From Pollutimonas subterranea (GTDB lineage: Bacteria > Pseudomonadota > Gammaproteobacteria > Burkholderiales > Burkholderiaceae_B), in the NCBI RefSeq assembly GCF_002849655.1, contig NZ_PDNW01000019.1:1-64000 (forward strand): 64,000 bases of DNA. Direction: 5' to 3'. Of this stretch, positions 17,255 to 26,987 are shown piece by piece. How positions within the stretch are numbered: the first letter of the stretch is position 1; every line of letters starts with the position of its first letter. The position numbers and the translations under genes were made by a program. Below the pieces are notes generated by a model. It saw only the letters and a list, made by a program, of their open reading frames with translations. It did no database searches and had not been told where the DNA came from.

Positions 17255-17283
17255 CAATGTCTTGCATAATAAGCAAGACATTG
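17255..17283. promoter_or_regulatory. perfect palindrome in a divergent promoter (LysR operator candidate)
   Basis: CAATGTCTTGC at 17255-17265 and GCAAGACATTG at 17273-17283 are perfect 11-bp inverted arms around an AT-rich ATAATAA centre. The site lies between the LysR start (17194) and the ThDP enzyme start (17336). The centre itself could serve as a -10 (CATAAT on plus, TATTAT on minus). Size and position fit a LysR-type binding site. Confidence 0.65.
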
Positions 17284-17335
17284 TGCAATTTTATCAATTG
17301 CGTTGTGCCATCAACGCACATTATCCTCATCCTCT

Positions 17336-19033
17336 ATGAAAGCAAGCTCACACTCCCCACTTCGTTCCCGCCTGGGCGGCCACATTCTTGTCGATCAATT
17401 GATCGCGCAAGGCGTCAAACACGTCTTTTGCGTGCCCGGCGAAAGCTATCTGGCCGTGCTTGACGGCCTGCACGACGCGTCCATACAGGTCACCGTATGC
17501 CGCCAGGAAGGTGGCGCCGCCATGATGGCGGACGCTCACGGCAAGCTTACCGGAGAGCCCGGTATCTGCATGGTAACGCGCGGACCGGGTGCTTCCAATG
17601 CCTTGGCGGGAGTACATATCGCAATGCAGGATTCCACCCCCATGATCCTGTTCGTGGGGCAGATCGAACGCGGCATGCGCGAACGTGAAGCTTTCCAGGA
17701 AATGGACTACCGCGCCGTGTTTGGCACACAGGCCAAATGGGTAACCGAAATCGACCAGGTCGAGCGCATACCGGAAATCATTTCGCGCGCCTTCCATGTG
17801 GCCACGTCGGGGCGACCGGGTCCGGTGGTTATCGCCCTGCCTGAAGACATGCTGGTCGAGTACGCGGAAGTGGCCGACGCGCCGCACTACGAGGTCATCG
17901 ACAGTGCACCGACCGTACCGCAAATGGAAGCCCTGGTGCAACAACTGGCAAACGCGAAGAAGCCGGTGGCCATACTGGGCGGCACACGCTGGGACCAGAC
18001 CGCAGTCGATCAGTTCGCCGAGTTTGCCGATCGTTACCAGTTGCCCGTGGCTGTGCAGTTCCGCCGCCAGATGCTCTGTTCGGTCGACCACCCCTGCTTC
18101 ATTGGCGACGTGGGGCTGGGCAGTAATCCGGAAATGATGCAATACATAAAGGAAGCCGACCTAGTTTTGCTGGTGGGCGGACGCATGTCCGAGATCGCCA
18201 GCCAAAGCTACACGCTGTTCGACATCCCCGTACCGGCCCAGACGCTGGTGCATGTGTATCCGGATGCCGGCGAACTGAACCGTGTCTACCGCGCCAGCCT
18301 GGCCATCAATGTATCGCCGGCTTCATTCGCGCAAGCCGTCGCCGCCTTGCGCCCCCAGCAAGCGGCCCCGTGGGCGGCGGACCTGGAACGCATACGCGCC
18401 AGCTACCTTGCCTGGACCGACCCACAGAAAATCACGCATCCCGGCAGCCTGCAGATGGGCCAGGTGATGTCGTATCTACGAACCTCGCTGCCCGACGATG
18501 CCATCATGTGCAATGGCGCGGGCAACTACGCCACCTGGCTGCACCGCTTCCATCAGTTCAAGCGCTTTGGTACGCAGTTGGCGCCAACGTCAGGCTCCAT
18601 GGGTTACGGATTGCCCGCCGCCGTGGGGGCTAAACGTATTGATCCATCGAAGACCGTGGTCTGTTTTGCAGGCGATGGCTGCTTCATGATGCATGGCCAG
18701 GAGTTCGCTACCGCTGTCCAATATCAGTTGCCCATTATTGTCATCCTTATCGATAACGGCATGTACGGCACCATCCGCATGCACCAGGAGCGTCATTATC
18801 CCGCGCGCCTGTCAGCCACCTCATTGCAGAACCCCGACTTTGCCGCCTATGCCGAGGCCTTTGGCGGCCACGGCGAGCGTGTGGAGACAACGGAACAATT
18901 CGCATCCGCCTTCGAACGCGCCGTTGCCAGCCAGAAGCCGTCCATCCTGCATTGCCTGATCGATCCTGAAACCATTTCGCCCTCGACGACGCTGGAAAAA
19001 ATTCGTCAGCAGGCGCTAGCCGCCCAGGCCTGA
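17336..19033 (+). CDS. ThDP-dependent acetolactate synthase-like enzyme
   Basis: A 565-residue thiamine-diphosphate enzyme of the acetolactate synthase / oxalyl-CoA decarboxylase / benzaldehyde lyase superfamily. The N-terminal Pyr domain has [16 protein letters not shown] and the catalytic Glu in [11 protein letters not shown]; the central domain resembles that of IlvB; the PP domain has the [12 protein letters not shown]...ILIDN ThDP/Mg motif and [12 protein letters not shown]. No regulatory small subunit is adjacent, so a catabolic or other 2-oxoacid role is likelier than branched-chain synthesis. ATG 17336 is preferred over an upstream TTG. Confidence 0.82.
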   Translation: MKASSHSPLRSRLGGHILVDQLIAQGVKHVFCVPGESYLAVLDGLHDASIQVTVCRQEGGAAMMADAHGKLTGEPGICMVTRGPGASNALAGVHIAMQDSTPMILFVGQIERGMREREAFQEMDYRAVFGTQAKWVTEIDQVERIPEIISRAFHVATSGRPGPVVIALPEDMLVEYAEVADAPHYEVIDSAPTVPQMEALVQQLANAKKPVAILGGTRWDQTAVDQFAEFADRYQLPVAVQFRRQMLCSVDHPCFIGDVGLGSNPEMMQYIKEADLVLLVGGRMSEIASQSYTLFDIPVPAQTLVHVYPDAGELNRVYRASLAINVSPASFAQAVAALRPQQAAPWAADLERIRASYLAWTDPQKITHPGSLQMGQVMSYLRTSLPDDAIMCNGAGNYATWLHRFHQFKRFGTQLAPTSGSMGYGLPAAVGAKRIDPSKTVVCFAGDGCFMMHGQEFATAVQYQLPIIVILIDNGMYGTIRMHQERHYPARLSATSLQNPDFAAYAEAFGGHGERVETTEQFASAFERAVASQKPSILHCLIDPETISPSTTLEKIRQQALAAQA

Positions 19034-19039
19034 TCCATG

Positions 19040-19079
19040 GCCCCGGTTTGCTCGATGCCTGCCGGGGCGCCCTTTTTTA
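19040..19079 (+). terminator. rho-independent terminator
   Basis: GCCCCGG at 19040-19046 pairs with CCGGGGC at 19062-19068 and is followed by GCCC and a run of six T. It lies 6 bp after the ThDP gene stop and before gcdH, which therefore has its own promoter. Confidence 0.75.
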
Positions 19080-19109
19080 TATCTAAACCTATCTGACCCG
19101 GAGCCCATT

Positions 19110-20303
19110 ATGTCGGCAGCCCCCTCTTTTCATTGGCAAGACCCCCTATTGCTGGACGCCCAGCTAACTGAAGAAGAACGCATGGTGCGCGATGCCGCCC
19201 AAGCGTATGCCCAGGACAAACTGGCGACCCGCGTGCTCGAGGCCTTCCGCCACGAAAAAACCGACGCCGCGATTTTCTCTGAAATGGGTGAGTTGGGCCT
19301 GTTGGGCGCCACCATACCCGAGGAATACGGCGGCGCCGGCCTCAACTATGTCAGCTACGGCCTGATCGCCCGCGAAGTCGAACGCATCGACTCCGGCTAC
19401 CGTTCAATGATGAGCGTGCAGTCTTCGCTGGTCATGGTCCCCATCAACGAGTTCGGCAGTGAAGAACAGAAGCGCAAGTACTTGCCCAAGCTCGCCCGCG
19501 GCGAATGGATAGGCTGCTTCGGCCTGACCGAACCCAACCATGGCTCTGATCCCGGCAGCATGGAGACGCGTGCGGTCAAGACCGCCGATGGCTACAAGCT
19601 CAGCGGCAGCAAAATGTGGATCACGAACTCGCCCATCGCCGACGTGTTCGTCGTCTGGGCGAAGGTCGTCGGCGGCGACGACGATGGCAAGATCCGCGGC
19701 TTCATTCTGGACAAAGGCATGAAAGGCCTGTCCGCGCCGGTCATCCACGGCAAAGTGGGCTTGCGCGCTTCCATCACCGGCGAAGTCGTCATGGACGAGG
19801 TTGAAATCGGCGCCGAGCAGATGATGCCCGGCGTAAGCGGCCTGCGCGGTCCGTTCACCTGCTTGAACTCAGCCCGTTTCGGCATTGCCTGGGGCGCACT
19901 GGGTGCTGCCGAAGCCTGCTGGCACACCGCACGCCAATACACCATGGACCGCAAGCAATTCGGCCGTCCACTGGCTGCCACTCAGCTGATACAGAAGAAG
20001 CTGGCCGATATGCAAACCGATATCACCATGGCGCTGCAAGGCTGCCTGCGCCTGGGCCGCATGAAAGATGAAGGTACAGCCGCGGTTGAAATCACGTCGA
20101 TGATGAAACGCAATTCCTGCGGCAAGGCCCTGGACATTGCACGTTTGGCCCGCGATATGCTGGGCGGCAACGGCATTTCAGACGAGTTCGGTGTGGCGCG
20201 CCACCTGGTGAACCTGGAAGTGGTCAATACCTATGAAGGCACGCACGATGTGCACGCCTTGATATTGGGCCGGGCCCAGACGGGCCTTCAGGCTTTCTTC
20301 TAA
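19110..20303 (+). CDS. gcdH: glutaryl-CoA dehydrogenase
   Basis: GcdH is a soluble FAD acyl-CoA dehydrogenase that oxidises and decarboxylates glutaryl-CoA to crotonyl-CoA, passing electrons to ETF, in lysine, tryptophan and aromatic catabolism. At 397 residues it has the family start [22 protein letters not shown], the FAD-side [16 protein letters not shown] and [11 protein letters not shown], and the catalytic Glu in [17 protein letters not shown] near residue 378. Its stop overlaps that of the convergent MaoC gene by 4 bp. The usual CoA-transferase neighbour is absent. Confidence 0.93.
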   Translation: MSAAPSFHWQDPLLLDAQLTEEERMVRDAAQAYAQDKLATRVLEAFRHEKTDAAIFSEMGELGLLGATIPEEYGGAGLNYVSYGLIAREVERIDSGYRSMMSVQSSLVMVPINEFGSEEQKRKYLPKLARGEWIGCFGLTEPNHGSDPGSMETRAVKTADGYKLSGSKMWITNSPIADVFVVWAKVVGGDDDGKIRGFILDKGMKGLSAPVIHGKVGLRASITGEVVMDEVEIGAEQMMPGVSGLRGPFTCLNSARFGIAWGALGAAEACWHTARQYTMDRKQFGRPLAATQLIQKKLADMQTDITMALQGCLRLGRMKDEGTAAVEITSMMKRNSCGKALDIARLARDMLGGNGISDEFGVARHLVNLEVVNTYEGTHDVHALILGRAQTGLQAFF

Positions 20304-20740
20304 GTCAATTCAAGCTCGAACAGGCTCGTTGCCTCTACATCGAGCACCTGTTCGTCGCGCTGGTTGAACACTCTCCACGACCAGCGCATGATGCCCAGGT
20401 CGTCGCGGCTGGACGACCGGCGCACCGAATCTACCGTCGCTTCCAGGCGCAGGGCGTCGCCCGCGCGCACTGGCAGCAACCAGCGCAATCTTTCCAGGCC
20501 AGGTGAACCAAAGGATTCGGAGTCGTGCAAGGCGGCATCCACAGCCATGCGCATGGCCAGGCTGCACGTGAGCCAGCCACTGCCTATAAGGCCACCCCAG
20601 CGCCCTTCTTTGGCCCGCTCCACATCGGTGTGGAACCATTGGGGGTCGTACGACTTGGCAAACTCCAGCATTTCCTGCTCGTCAACCACAACGGGCGGGT
20701 GCTTGATGACCATTCCGACTTTGAATTCATTAAATTTCAT
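20300..20740 (-). CDS. MaoC-like hotdog-fold hydratase
   Basis: A 146-residue MaoC/FkbR2-type hotdog protein, expected to hydrate an enoyl-CoA. The motif [28 protein letters not shown] (residues 30-58) contains the Asp and His of the hydratase 2 signature. It converges on gcdH, whose product crotonyl-CoA is a possible but unproven substrate. Confidence 0.82.
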   Translation of the reverse strand: MKFNEFKVGMVIKHPPVVVDEQEMLEFAKSYDPQWFHTDVERAKEGRWGGLIGSGWLTCSLAMRMAVDAALHDSESFGSPGLERLRWLLPVRAGDALRLEATVDSVRRSSSRDDLGIMRWSWRVFNQRDEQVLDVEATSLFELELT

Positions 20741-20827
20741 GGCAAACGGAACAACCTCTAAGAGACTGGGAACAAGCCAGCAAGTTTAACCGCATTAGCG
20801 ATGCCGGGGCTAATTCCGGATTCTGCG

Positions 20828-22102
20828 TCAGTAGGTCTCGACGTGCAGCCTGCCTTGTGCCTTCAATTTGGCATGTACTTCCGCCCACTGCCCACCTGCC
20901 GACCCAGTCGCGGATTCCAGGGCCTGCAATACGCCCTCTTCCATCCCTTTGAGCCCGCACACGTAGACGCTGGTATTTTCGTTGTCGAGCAGCCGGACCA
21001 CATCGGCCGATCGCTCGCGAATCAAGTCCTGGACGTAACGCTTGGGCTGTCCCGGCTCACGCGAAAGCGCAAGATTGATGTCGATAAAGTCCGCGGGCAG
21101 GTTCATCAGGGGACCGAAGTAAGGCAGTTCGCGTTGGGTGCGGGCGCCAAAGAAAAGCATGAGCTTGCCATTGAATGCCTTTTCCTTGAGCTGCCGCCGG
21201 CAGCGCTCGGTCATGGCCCTCATGGGAGCGGACCCCGTACCGGTACAGATCATGATGATGTTGGCTTCGGGATGGTTGGGCATCAGGAACGTGCTTCCAA
21301 ATGGCCCAATCACCTGGACGGTATCGTTCTTCTTCAGATCGCAAAGGTAATTCGAACATATACCCGGGACAACGTTGCCTTCGCTATCGGTCATGACGCG
21401 CTTGACGGTCAGGGACAGGTTGTTATAGCGCGGGCGCTCTCCGTCGCGCGGGCTGGCGATCGAGTATTGGCGGGCATGAAACGCCCGGCCGCTACTATCG
21501 GTGCCCGGTGGAAATATGGCAATGGATTGCCCCTCAAGAACGGGAAACGGCACCGCGCCGAAGTCCAGCACAATATGCCGGATATCGCTTTCCGTGTCTT
21601 CGTCTGTGACGCGGTAGTTGCCAACGACCGTCGCCGTGACCGGATTCTTGTGGGTATACAGATTGACCTGAGGCTGTGCTGCGGACCAGGGCGGAATACT
21701 GGACCCCGCCCCCGTCGACGGCACCCCATCCAGGCCGGAATCTTCCACCAGCACGCCGGCGGCCGCGACAGCAACGGACACACTGCCATCCATACCCGGC
21801 TCTTCTTGCACGGGGGGCAGCTCTTCCCAACTGAACTGGTCCTCAAGCGTATGCGGCCTGCCGGTCAATACATTGAGCCAGTTGTCGATCGCACCGGTCG
21901 GGCATGGCGGCACGCATGCCATGCAGTGATTGCAGATCGTGGCGTCGACCACATAATTATTGGAATCATGGGTGATGGCATCGATCGGACAGGTTTCCTC
22001 GCAGGTATTGCAACGGATGCAGACCTCGGGATCAATAAGGTGCTGTTTCATGATTCTGGTCGATGACGATGCAGGTTGGCCGCTATCAGTTGAAGCGGAC
22101 AT
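20828..22102 (-). CDS. boxA: benzoyl-CoA 2,3-epoxidase reductase component BoxA
   Basis: BoxA passes electrons from NADPH to the oxygenase BoxB. The protein (424 residues from ATG 22102) begins with two [4Fe-4S] ferredoxin motifs, [12 protein letters not shown] and [12 protein letters not shown], followed by a linker and an FNR-like FAD/NADP domain ([11 protein letters not shown] for [15 protein letters not shown] for [18 protein letters not shown] near the C terminus). ATG 22102 overlaps the boxB stop by 17 bp; ATG 22051, directly before KQHLIDPE, is an alternative. It is last of the boxC-boxB-boxA transcript. Confidence 0.93.
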   Translation of the reverse strand: MSASTDSGQPASSSTRIMKQHLIDPEVCIRCNTCEETCPIDAITHDSNNYVVDATICNHCMACVPPCPTGAIDNWLNVLTGRPHTLEDQFSWEELPPVQEEPGMDGSVSVAVAAAGVLVEDSGLDGVPSTGAGSSIPPWSAAQPQVNLYTHKNPVTATVVGNYRVTDEDTESDIRHIVLDFGAVPFPVLEGQSIAIFPPGTDSSGRAFHARQYSIASPRDGERPRYNNLSLTVKRVMTDSEGNVVPGICSNYLCDLKKNDTVQVIGPFGSTFLMPNHPEANIIMICTGTGSAPMRAMTERCRRQLKEKAFNGKLMLFFGARTQRELPYFGPLMNLPADFIDINLALSREPGQPKRYVQDLIRERSADVVRLLDNENTSVYVCGLKGMEEGVLQALESATGSAGGQWAEVHAKLKAQGRLHVETY

Positions 22103-23513
22103 ATTCAAAGTTGATGGGCTGACGATTGACGCCAATAACCGGTGGCGCGATCCAATTGGCAAATTTTCCGGGTTCGACCACGCGGCCCATCAACGAAGAA
22201 ACGAATTCGCGATCTTCAGGTGTTGCAAGCCATTCGTGTTCGTGCAGCTTCCACTGCTCTTCGCTAAGGACTATGCCTTCCGGCGACACCCGTATCCCCG
22301 CAAGCGTACCGATGCGGCGATTAAAGGCCTTGTGAGGCACGGTCAAGCGGAAGGCAATGCCGTTCTTTTCCAGCACTTTGTTCCAGCGACCGACGCCCGC
22401 CATGGAGTCCTTGATGAAATCATCGCGCAGGACTTCATTCAATGCATTGAGCATGGGAACTTCCGTATCGCGCAGCTCACCGTTCACCACCGTGAGCACG
22501 CGGTAGGTATCGTTCTTGAGCTGGTGATCATCTGCCCGCTTGCCTTCTTCATAGCGGCCCTTCAAGCCCGAACTGTAAAAGATGGCGGCGTTCGAGGACT
22601 GGTCGGCGCCGAACAAATCAATGGTGACGCTGTAGTGGAAATTGAGATAACGCTGGATGGTCGGCAAATCGATGACACCGTTGGCACGAAGGACAGCGGG
22701 GTCTTCGGTCTTCAACTGGTTCATCATTTCGGCCGTACGCTGCAGGACGCGCGATACGCCGGATTCACCCACGAACATGTGGTGGGCTTCCTCGGTCAAC
22801 ATGAACTTCGTGGTCCTGGCCAGTGGGTCGAAACTGGATTCCGCCAAGGCACACAACTGGAACTTGCCATCGCGGTCGGTAAAGTAAGTGAACATGTAGA
22901 AAGCCAGCCAGTCAGGGGTCTTTTCGTTGAACGCCCCGAGGATGCGCGGACTGTCCTGGTCGCCGGAATTACGTTGCAGCAAGGCGTCGGCTTCCTCGCG
23001 GCCATCGCGACCGAAATAGCGGTGCAGCAGGTAGACCATGGCCCATAAGTGGCGGCCCTCTTCCACATTGACCTGGAAGAGGTTGCGCAAGTCGTATTGC
23101 GATGGCGCGGTCAGGCCCAGGTGGCGTTGCTGTTCGACCGATGCCGGTTCGGTATCGCCCTGGGTAACGATGATGCGACGCAGGTTGGCACGGTGTTCGC
23201 CCGGCGCTTCCTGCCAGACATCGCGGCCGATGTTCTCGCCAAAATGGACTTTTCGGTTGCCATCCTGCGGTGCAAGGAAAATGCCCCAGCGATAGTCGGG
23301 CATCTTCACATGGTCGAAATGCGCCCAGCCATCGGGCTGCACGCTGACGGCCGTACGCAGGTAGACATCGAAGTTCTGCGACGCTTCCGGGCCCATTTCC
23401 CGCCACCACTGCAAATAGTTCGGCTGCCAATGTTCCAGGGCGCGCTGCAGCGTGCGATCGCCGGACAAGTTGACGTTATTCGGGATTTTTTCGGAATAAT
23501 TGATACCTGACAT
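22086..23513 (-). CDS. boxB: benzoyl-CoA 2,3-epoxidase oxygenase component BoxB
   Basis: BoxB is the diiron monooxygenase that epoxidises benzoyl-CoA at C2-C3 in aerobic benzoate breakdown. The 475-residue length and sequence (start [59 protein letters not shown]) match the family. The EGRHLWA Glu and His and the EEAHH Glu and His are the expected iron ligands. AAGGAGCAAGGA precedes the ATG. boxC ends 49 bp upstream. Confidence 0.95.
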   Translation of the reverse strand: MSGINYSEKIPNNVNLSGDRTLQRALEHWQPNYLQWWREMGPEASQNFDVYLRTAVSVQPDGWAHFDHVKMPDYRWGIFLAPQDGNRKVHFGENIGRDVWQEAPGEHRANLRRIIVTQGDTEPASVEQQRHLGLTAPSQYDLRNLFQVNVEEGRHLWAMVYLLHRYFGRDGREEADALLQRNSGDQDSPRILGAFNEKTPDWLAFYMFTYFTDRDGKFQLCALAESSFDPLARTTKFMLTEEAHHMFVGESGVSRVLQRTAEMMNQLKTEDPAVLRANGVIDLPTIQRYLNFHYSVTIDLFGADQSSNAAIFYSSGLKGRYEEGKRADDHQLKNDTYRVLTVVNGELRDTEVPMLNALNEVLRDDFIKDSMAGVGRWNKVLEKNGIAFRLTVPHKAFNRRIGTLAGIRVSPEGIVLSEEQWKLHEHEWLATPEDREFVSSLMGRVVEPGKFANWIAPPVIGVNRQPINFEYVRFN

Positions 23514-23562
23514 GTCCTTGCTCCTTTGGGGATGATTTGTGGCGTTATAGAGGCGCGCGGTG

Positions 23563-25221
23563 TTAGACGCGATTCCAGTCGAAACTGGCTTGCTCGCCTT
23601 TACCGTACAGCTTTAGCGCTCCTTTTTCTCCGGCCGCATTGGGGCGGTTGAAAATCCAGTTCTGCCAGGCCGTCAGGCGACCGAATATGCGGGTCTCCAT
23701 GGTTTCTGTACCGCAAAAGCGCAGGTTGGCTTCAAGGCCGGTAAGCGCATCGGGCGATAGCGCCTTGCGCTCTTCCAGCGCGATCCGGATTTCATCGTCC
23801 CAGTCCATGCTGTCGAGTGCGAAGGTGACCAAGCCCAGCGCCTGTGCTTCGCTTGCGGTAATCATGTTGGCGAGCGTGGCGCGGGCTGCGTCGACGGGTT
23901 CGGTCTCTTCGTAAAAACGACGGTCAATACGGCTCTGGCCGGTCACCATCGGATAGTGACCGAAATTCAGGCCGCTCGAGGCAATATGTACCGGCGTCGG
24001 AGAATCCGGGTCGTCAAGCATATAAGAACGGTCGCAAGCCAAGGCCAGCTCGAATAATGTGCCCACAAAGCAGGAACCCTCTTCAATGAGCGCGAACAAC
24101 GAGCGCGAAGTGACATCCAGGCGCGCCAGCGTACGCCGCAACATGCCCAGCGTCTCACGGACCAGCCAGTGGTCGGCCAAGCGCTGCAGCGTGTCGTCGA
24201 CCGCCAGTACCAATGCCGGATCACCGCTGGTCTTGAAAATCCAGGTACCGATATCGAGTTCGTTGGCACGCATGTGCAAGATGGCGTCATCGAGTTCGCG
24301 GGCCATTTGCAGGGGCCACCACGCAGCGCCCTGGGCGACGATCGCGTCCACATCTTGCGGTACGGCACGTTGAGGCGCCCGCACGGTCCAGGTCGCCAGG
24401 CGCTTCTCCCTATCGATTTGCACTTGTACGTATTCGTACTCGACAGCGGTATCGGACACTATTCGCTTCAATGGTGTGAGACTGACGCCGCGTGCATCGC
24501 GGGGACGGTCGCTTTGCGTGGCAAGCTCGCCGGCGCGGTTCTTGACCTGTTCGGCAAACTGCGCGGGTTTGATGACCTGGTCGACAAGCCGCCAGTCTTT
24601 GGCTCGCTGGCCGCGCACGCCCTCAACGAGTGTGCAAAAGATATCGGCATAGTCATGACGCACCTTGCGCTTATCGGTGACGCGGGTAAGGCCGCCAGTG
24701 CCCGGCAGTACCCCAAGCAGCGGCACCTCGGGCAGCGCTACAGCCGAAGAACGGTCGTCGATGAGCAATATTTCATCGCAGGCCAATGCCAGCTCGTAGC
24801 CGCCACCCGCGCAAGCCCCGTTCAAGGCCGCCACGAATTTCAGGCCGCTGTGCCGGCTTGAGTCTTCAATGCCGTTGCGGGTTTCGTTGGTGAACTTGCA
24901 GAAGTTCACCTTCCAGGCATGCGTCGACAGACCCAGCATGAAGATGTTGGCGCCTGAACAGAAGATACGGTCCTTCAGGCTGGTGATGACTACCGTACGC
25001 ACTTCGGGGTGTTCGAAACGAATGCGCTGCAATGCATCGTGCAGCTCGATATCAACACCAAGGTCGTACGAGTTCAACTTGAGCTTGTAGCCGGGACGGA
25101 TCCCGCCGTCTTCCGAGACGTCCATGGCGAGCGTCGCGATCTCGCCATCAAACGTCAAGACCCAATGTTTGTACTGGGAAGGGTCGGTACGAAAATCGAC
25201 AAGAGTGCTGGCTTCGGTCAT
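23563..25221 (-). CDS. boxC: 2,3-epoxybenzoyl-CoA dihydrolase BoxC
   Basis: BoxC opens the ring of 2,3-epoxybenzoyl-CoA with two waters, giving 3,4-dehydroadipyl-CoA semialdehyde and formate. The 552-residue protein is a double-length crotonase-fold enzyme: the first half has ITSLKDRIFCSGANIFMLG and the oxyanion-hole segment ALNGACAGGGYELALACDE. The second half (ALIEEGSCFVGTLFELALACDR) is a degenerate repeat of the fold. ATG 25221 has AGGAA at -10, preferred to the frame start at 25266. It is the first gene of boxCBA. Confidence 0.94.
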   Translation of the reverse strand: MTEASTLVDFRTDPSQYKHWVLTFDGEIATLAMDVSEDGGIRPGYKLKLNSYDLGVDIELHDALQRIRFEHPEVRTVVITSLKDRIFCSGANIFMLGLSTHAWKVNFCKFTNETRNGIEDSSRHSGLKFVAALNGACAGGGYELALACDEILLIDDRSSAVALPEVPLLGVLPGTGGLTRVTDKRKVRHDYADIFCTLVEGVRGQRAKDWRLVDQVIKPAQFAEQVKNRAGELATQSDRPRDARGVSLTPLKRIVSDTAVEYEYVQVQIDREKRLATWTVRAPQRAVPQDVDAIVAQGAAWWPLQMARELDDAILHMRANELDIGTWIFKTSGDPALVLAVDDTLQRLADHWLVRETLGMLRRTLARLDVTSRSLFALIEEGSCFVGTLFELALACDRSYMLDDPDSPTPVHIASSGLNFGHYPMVTGQSRIDRRFYEETEPVDAARATLANMITASEAQALGLVTFALDSMDWDDEIRIALEERKALSPDALTGLEANLRFCGTETMETRIFGRLTAWQNWIFNRPNAAGEKGALKLYGKGEQASFDWNRV

Positions 25222-25277
25222 AAGTTGGGTTCCTGGGCTCTGAAGCTGAAAGATACTGCCTACCACGTGACGGATTA

Positions 25278-25291
25278 TGCATAATATTGCA
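25278..25291. promoter_or_regulatory. TGCA-N6-TGCA operator overlapping the boxC -10 box
   Basis: TGCA at 25278-25281 and 25288-25291 are separated by exactly six bases. BzdR/BoxR regulators are known to bind TGCA repeats of this form. The site covers the -10 hexamer, so binding would block RNA polymerase. Confidence 0.7.
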
Positions 25292-25309
25292 GTTAAAGCG
25301 CAGTGTCAA
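25281..25309 (-). promoter_or_regulatory. boxCBA promoter
   Basis: On the minus strand a perfect TTGACA (25304-25309) is separated by 17 bp from TATTAT (25281-25286). This is a near-ideal sigma-70 promoter and would start transcription near 25274, about 50 bases before the boxC ATG. Confidence 0.75.
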
Positions 25310-25316
25310 CGGAACA

Positions 25317-25330
25317 TGCATAAAAATGCA
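25317..25330. promoter_or_regulatory. second TGCA-N6-TGCA operator upstream of the boxC -35
   Basis: TGCA at 25317-25320 and 25327-25330 again with a six-base spacer, just upstream of the -35. Its centre is 39 bp from the first operator centre, nearly four helical turns, which would let two BoxR units bind on the same face. Confidence 0.65.
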
Positions 25331-25361
25331 TGCTCGTTTTTCCCTACGTTTTCATCCCTAC

Positions 25362-26291
25362 TTAGTACGGCAGTCCCGCCTTCTGGCGAACATGCTCGCG
25401 CAACCCTTTAAAGCAGTCCTCCAGGGAAACCTCTGTGGTGGAACACACCCAATCAGCCTTGGAATAGAAGGCCTCGCGGCTAGCCAGGATGCGCTTCAGG
25501 TCGGCCATCGCTTCATTATTTCCGGCCATGGGGCGGAAGTCGCCTTGCGCCATGACGCGCTGCATATGTTCTTCAGGCGTTGCCTTGATCCAGATGGTAT
25601 GGCAATGCGCCAACATCAAGTTCATGGTTGCGGGCTCGGACACCAGGCCGCCAGGCGTGGCCAGCACCATTTCCGGGTACAACTGCAGGGCTTCTTCGAG
25701 CGCCCGTCGTTCGTATCGTCGGTAGGCCATGGGCCCATAGAGACTATGGATTTCCAGGATGCCACAACCGGCGACCCGTTCTATTTCGGCGCTGAGCTCG
25801 ACAAATGGATAATCAATGTCGGCCGCCAGCATGCGACCCAAGGTAGATTTACCCGCACCACGCAATCCGATCAGGGCAATTTGCTGAAGCTTGTTCCGAT
25901 TTCCTGGCCCATTATTCTCGGCGAATAATTCTGCCAGCGCTTCGCGTGCCTGTTGAAGCTCCTGTTCCGACCTCTTTTCCAGCAACTCGCGGATGAGGAG
26001 CCATTCCGGGCTGGCGGTAGTGACGTCGCCCACGAGTTCCGCCATGGCGCAATGGAAGGCGTGCGCTATTTGCCGCAGCACCAGGACAGAGACGTTGCCG
26101 ACACCGAGTTCCAGGTTGGCAAGATGGCGTTCGGAGACACCTGTGGCGTGGGCAAGCTCTTTGCGCGTCAGCCCACGTATCGCCCGCATGCGGCGCACCC
26201 GCTCACCGAGTGATGACAAGTAAGGGTCGACTCCGGAGGAGGAGTCCAGCAGGGCGACGGCTGCTTTTCGGTCTAATGCTTTCTTTTTCAC
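25362..26291 (-). CDS. boxR: BoxR, HTH and shikimate kinase-like benzoyl-CoA-responsive repressor
   Basis: BoxR/BzdR proteins repress box or bzd genes and release DNA on binding benzoyl-CoA. An N-terminal XRE-type HTH (GERVRRMRAIRGLTRKELAHATGVSERHLANLELGVGN) is followed by a linker and a shikimate kinase-like domain with a P-loop GLRGAGKST. The frame opens at ATG 26321, but a TATAAT box ends 2 bp before that ATG. GTG 26291, with AGGG upstream, then gives a normal leader and a 309-residue protein and is preferred. It lies between the boxCBA genes and the divergent ligase-transport genes, placed to control both. Confidence 0.9.
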   Translation of the reverse strand: MKKKALDRKAAVALLDSSSGVDPYLSSLGERVRRMRAIRGLTRKELAHATGVSERHLANLELGVGNVSVLVLRQIAHAFHCAMAELVGDVTTASPEWLLIRELLEKRSEQELQQAREALAELFAENNGPGNRNKLQQIALIGLRGAGKSTLGRMLAADIDYPFVELSAEIERVAGCGILEIHSLYGPMAYRRYERRALEEALQLYPEMVLATPGGLVSEPATMNLMLAHCHTIWIKATPEEHMQRVMAQGDFRPMAGNNEAMADLKRILASREAFYSKADWVCSTTEVSLEDCFKGLREHVRQKAGLPY

Positions 26292-26320
26292 CCAGAATAA
26301 CCCTAAGCTTATGGTCAACA

Positions 26321-26334
26321 TGCATTATAGTGCT
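26321..26334. promoter_or_regulatory. TGCA-N6-TGCT site over the boxR promoter
   Basis: TGCA 26321-26324 and TGCT 26331-26334 are separated by six bases, one base off the operator pattern seen twice at boxC. It overlaps the boxR -10 (TATAAT, minus strand, 26324-26329) and touches the -35 of the divergent promoter, so it could mediate autoregulation. Confidence 0.5.
26324..26329 (-). promoter_or_regulatory. boxR -10 box
   Basis: Perfect TATAAT on the minus strand, 32 bp upstream of the proposed GTG start. No strong -35 is visible, which fits weak basal expression of a repressor gene. Confidence 0.5.
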
Positions 26335-26362
26335 TGACTTGACAGAACAAAAGCCCTAATTT
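26334..26362 (+). promoter_or_regulatory. candidate promoter for the DUF4863-ligase-transport operon
   Basis: TTGACT (26334-26339) lies 17 bp before TAATTT (26357-26362) on the plus strand. The -10 is only a partial match. Two further TGCA words at 26387 and 26405 lie downstream but are 14 bases apart, not six. Confidence 0.4.
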
Positions 26363-26466
26363 TCATCTTTACCAGGCAGAAGTTGATGCAAATCAATACT
26401 GCGGTGCAGTTCAATATCGCGCGGTACTGACGCAGCACGATTTACCGAGTAACGAAAGGATTTTCC

Positions 26467-26937
26467 ATGGGCAGCATCGAAGCATTCCGGCAATTGATCC
26501 AGACAGTCACCAATGAGATCGGCGATCGCCCGCTCGATGCAGCCTTGCAAACTTCGCTGCAGGAGACCTTCCCCTATGAAGGCGAGGTATGCCAGAGCAT
26601 AGTCCGCGCCTGTAAACAGGGCATCGCGGACGGCTGGATGTGCAAGCATGAGCATGGCGGCATACGTTACGGAAGAGTCATCAAGCCGGCCGAGGACCTG
26701 GGCGGCTATTCGGTGGATGTCGTGGAAATGAACGACATCGCCGGCCCCGAACACTGTCATCCCGAAGGCGAAATCGACTTGATCATGCCGCTGGATGCCG
26801 CGGCCCGTTTCGATGACCAGCCGGCAGGCTGGCTGGTTTACGGACCCCAAACCGTCCACAGCCCTACCGTCAGCGCGGGGCGCGCCCTGGTGCTTTACCT
26901 GCTTCCTCAAGGAAAGATCGCGTTTACTCAAGCCTAA
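26467..26937 (+). CDS. DUF4863 family protein (4-hydroxylaminobenzoate lyase-like)
   Basis: A 156-residue small protein, DUF4863, whose relatives include PnbB-type 4-hydroxylaminobenzoate lyases and many box-cluster proteins of unknown role. GPEHCHPEGEIDLIMPL contributes two His and a Glu in a cupin-like strand, consistent with a metal site, and GWLVYGPQTVHSPTV has another His. AAAGGA precedes the ATG. It is first in the operon with benzoate-CoA ligase 50 bp downstream, so it probably acts in aromatic acid metabolism; the reaction is unproven. Confidence 0.8.
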   Translation: MGSIEAFRQLIQTVTNEIGDRPLDAALQTSLQETFPYEGEVCQSIVRACKQGIADGWMCKHEHGGIRYGRVIKPAEDLGGYSVDVVEMNDIAGPEHCHPEGEIDLIMPLDAAARFDDQPAGWLVYGPQTVHSPTVSAGRALVLYLLPQGKIAFTQA

Positions 26938-26987
26938 GCGCCAAGACAGCTCGCCCGAACACACAATAATTACGCTGGAGACAACCC

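Noticed and set aside
26387-26408. third BoxR operator downstream of the ligase operon promoter
   Set aside because: The two TGCA words are separated by 14 bases rather than six, so they do not fit the pattern of the boxC sites.
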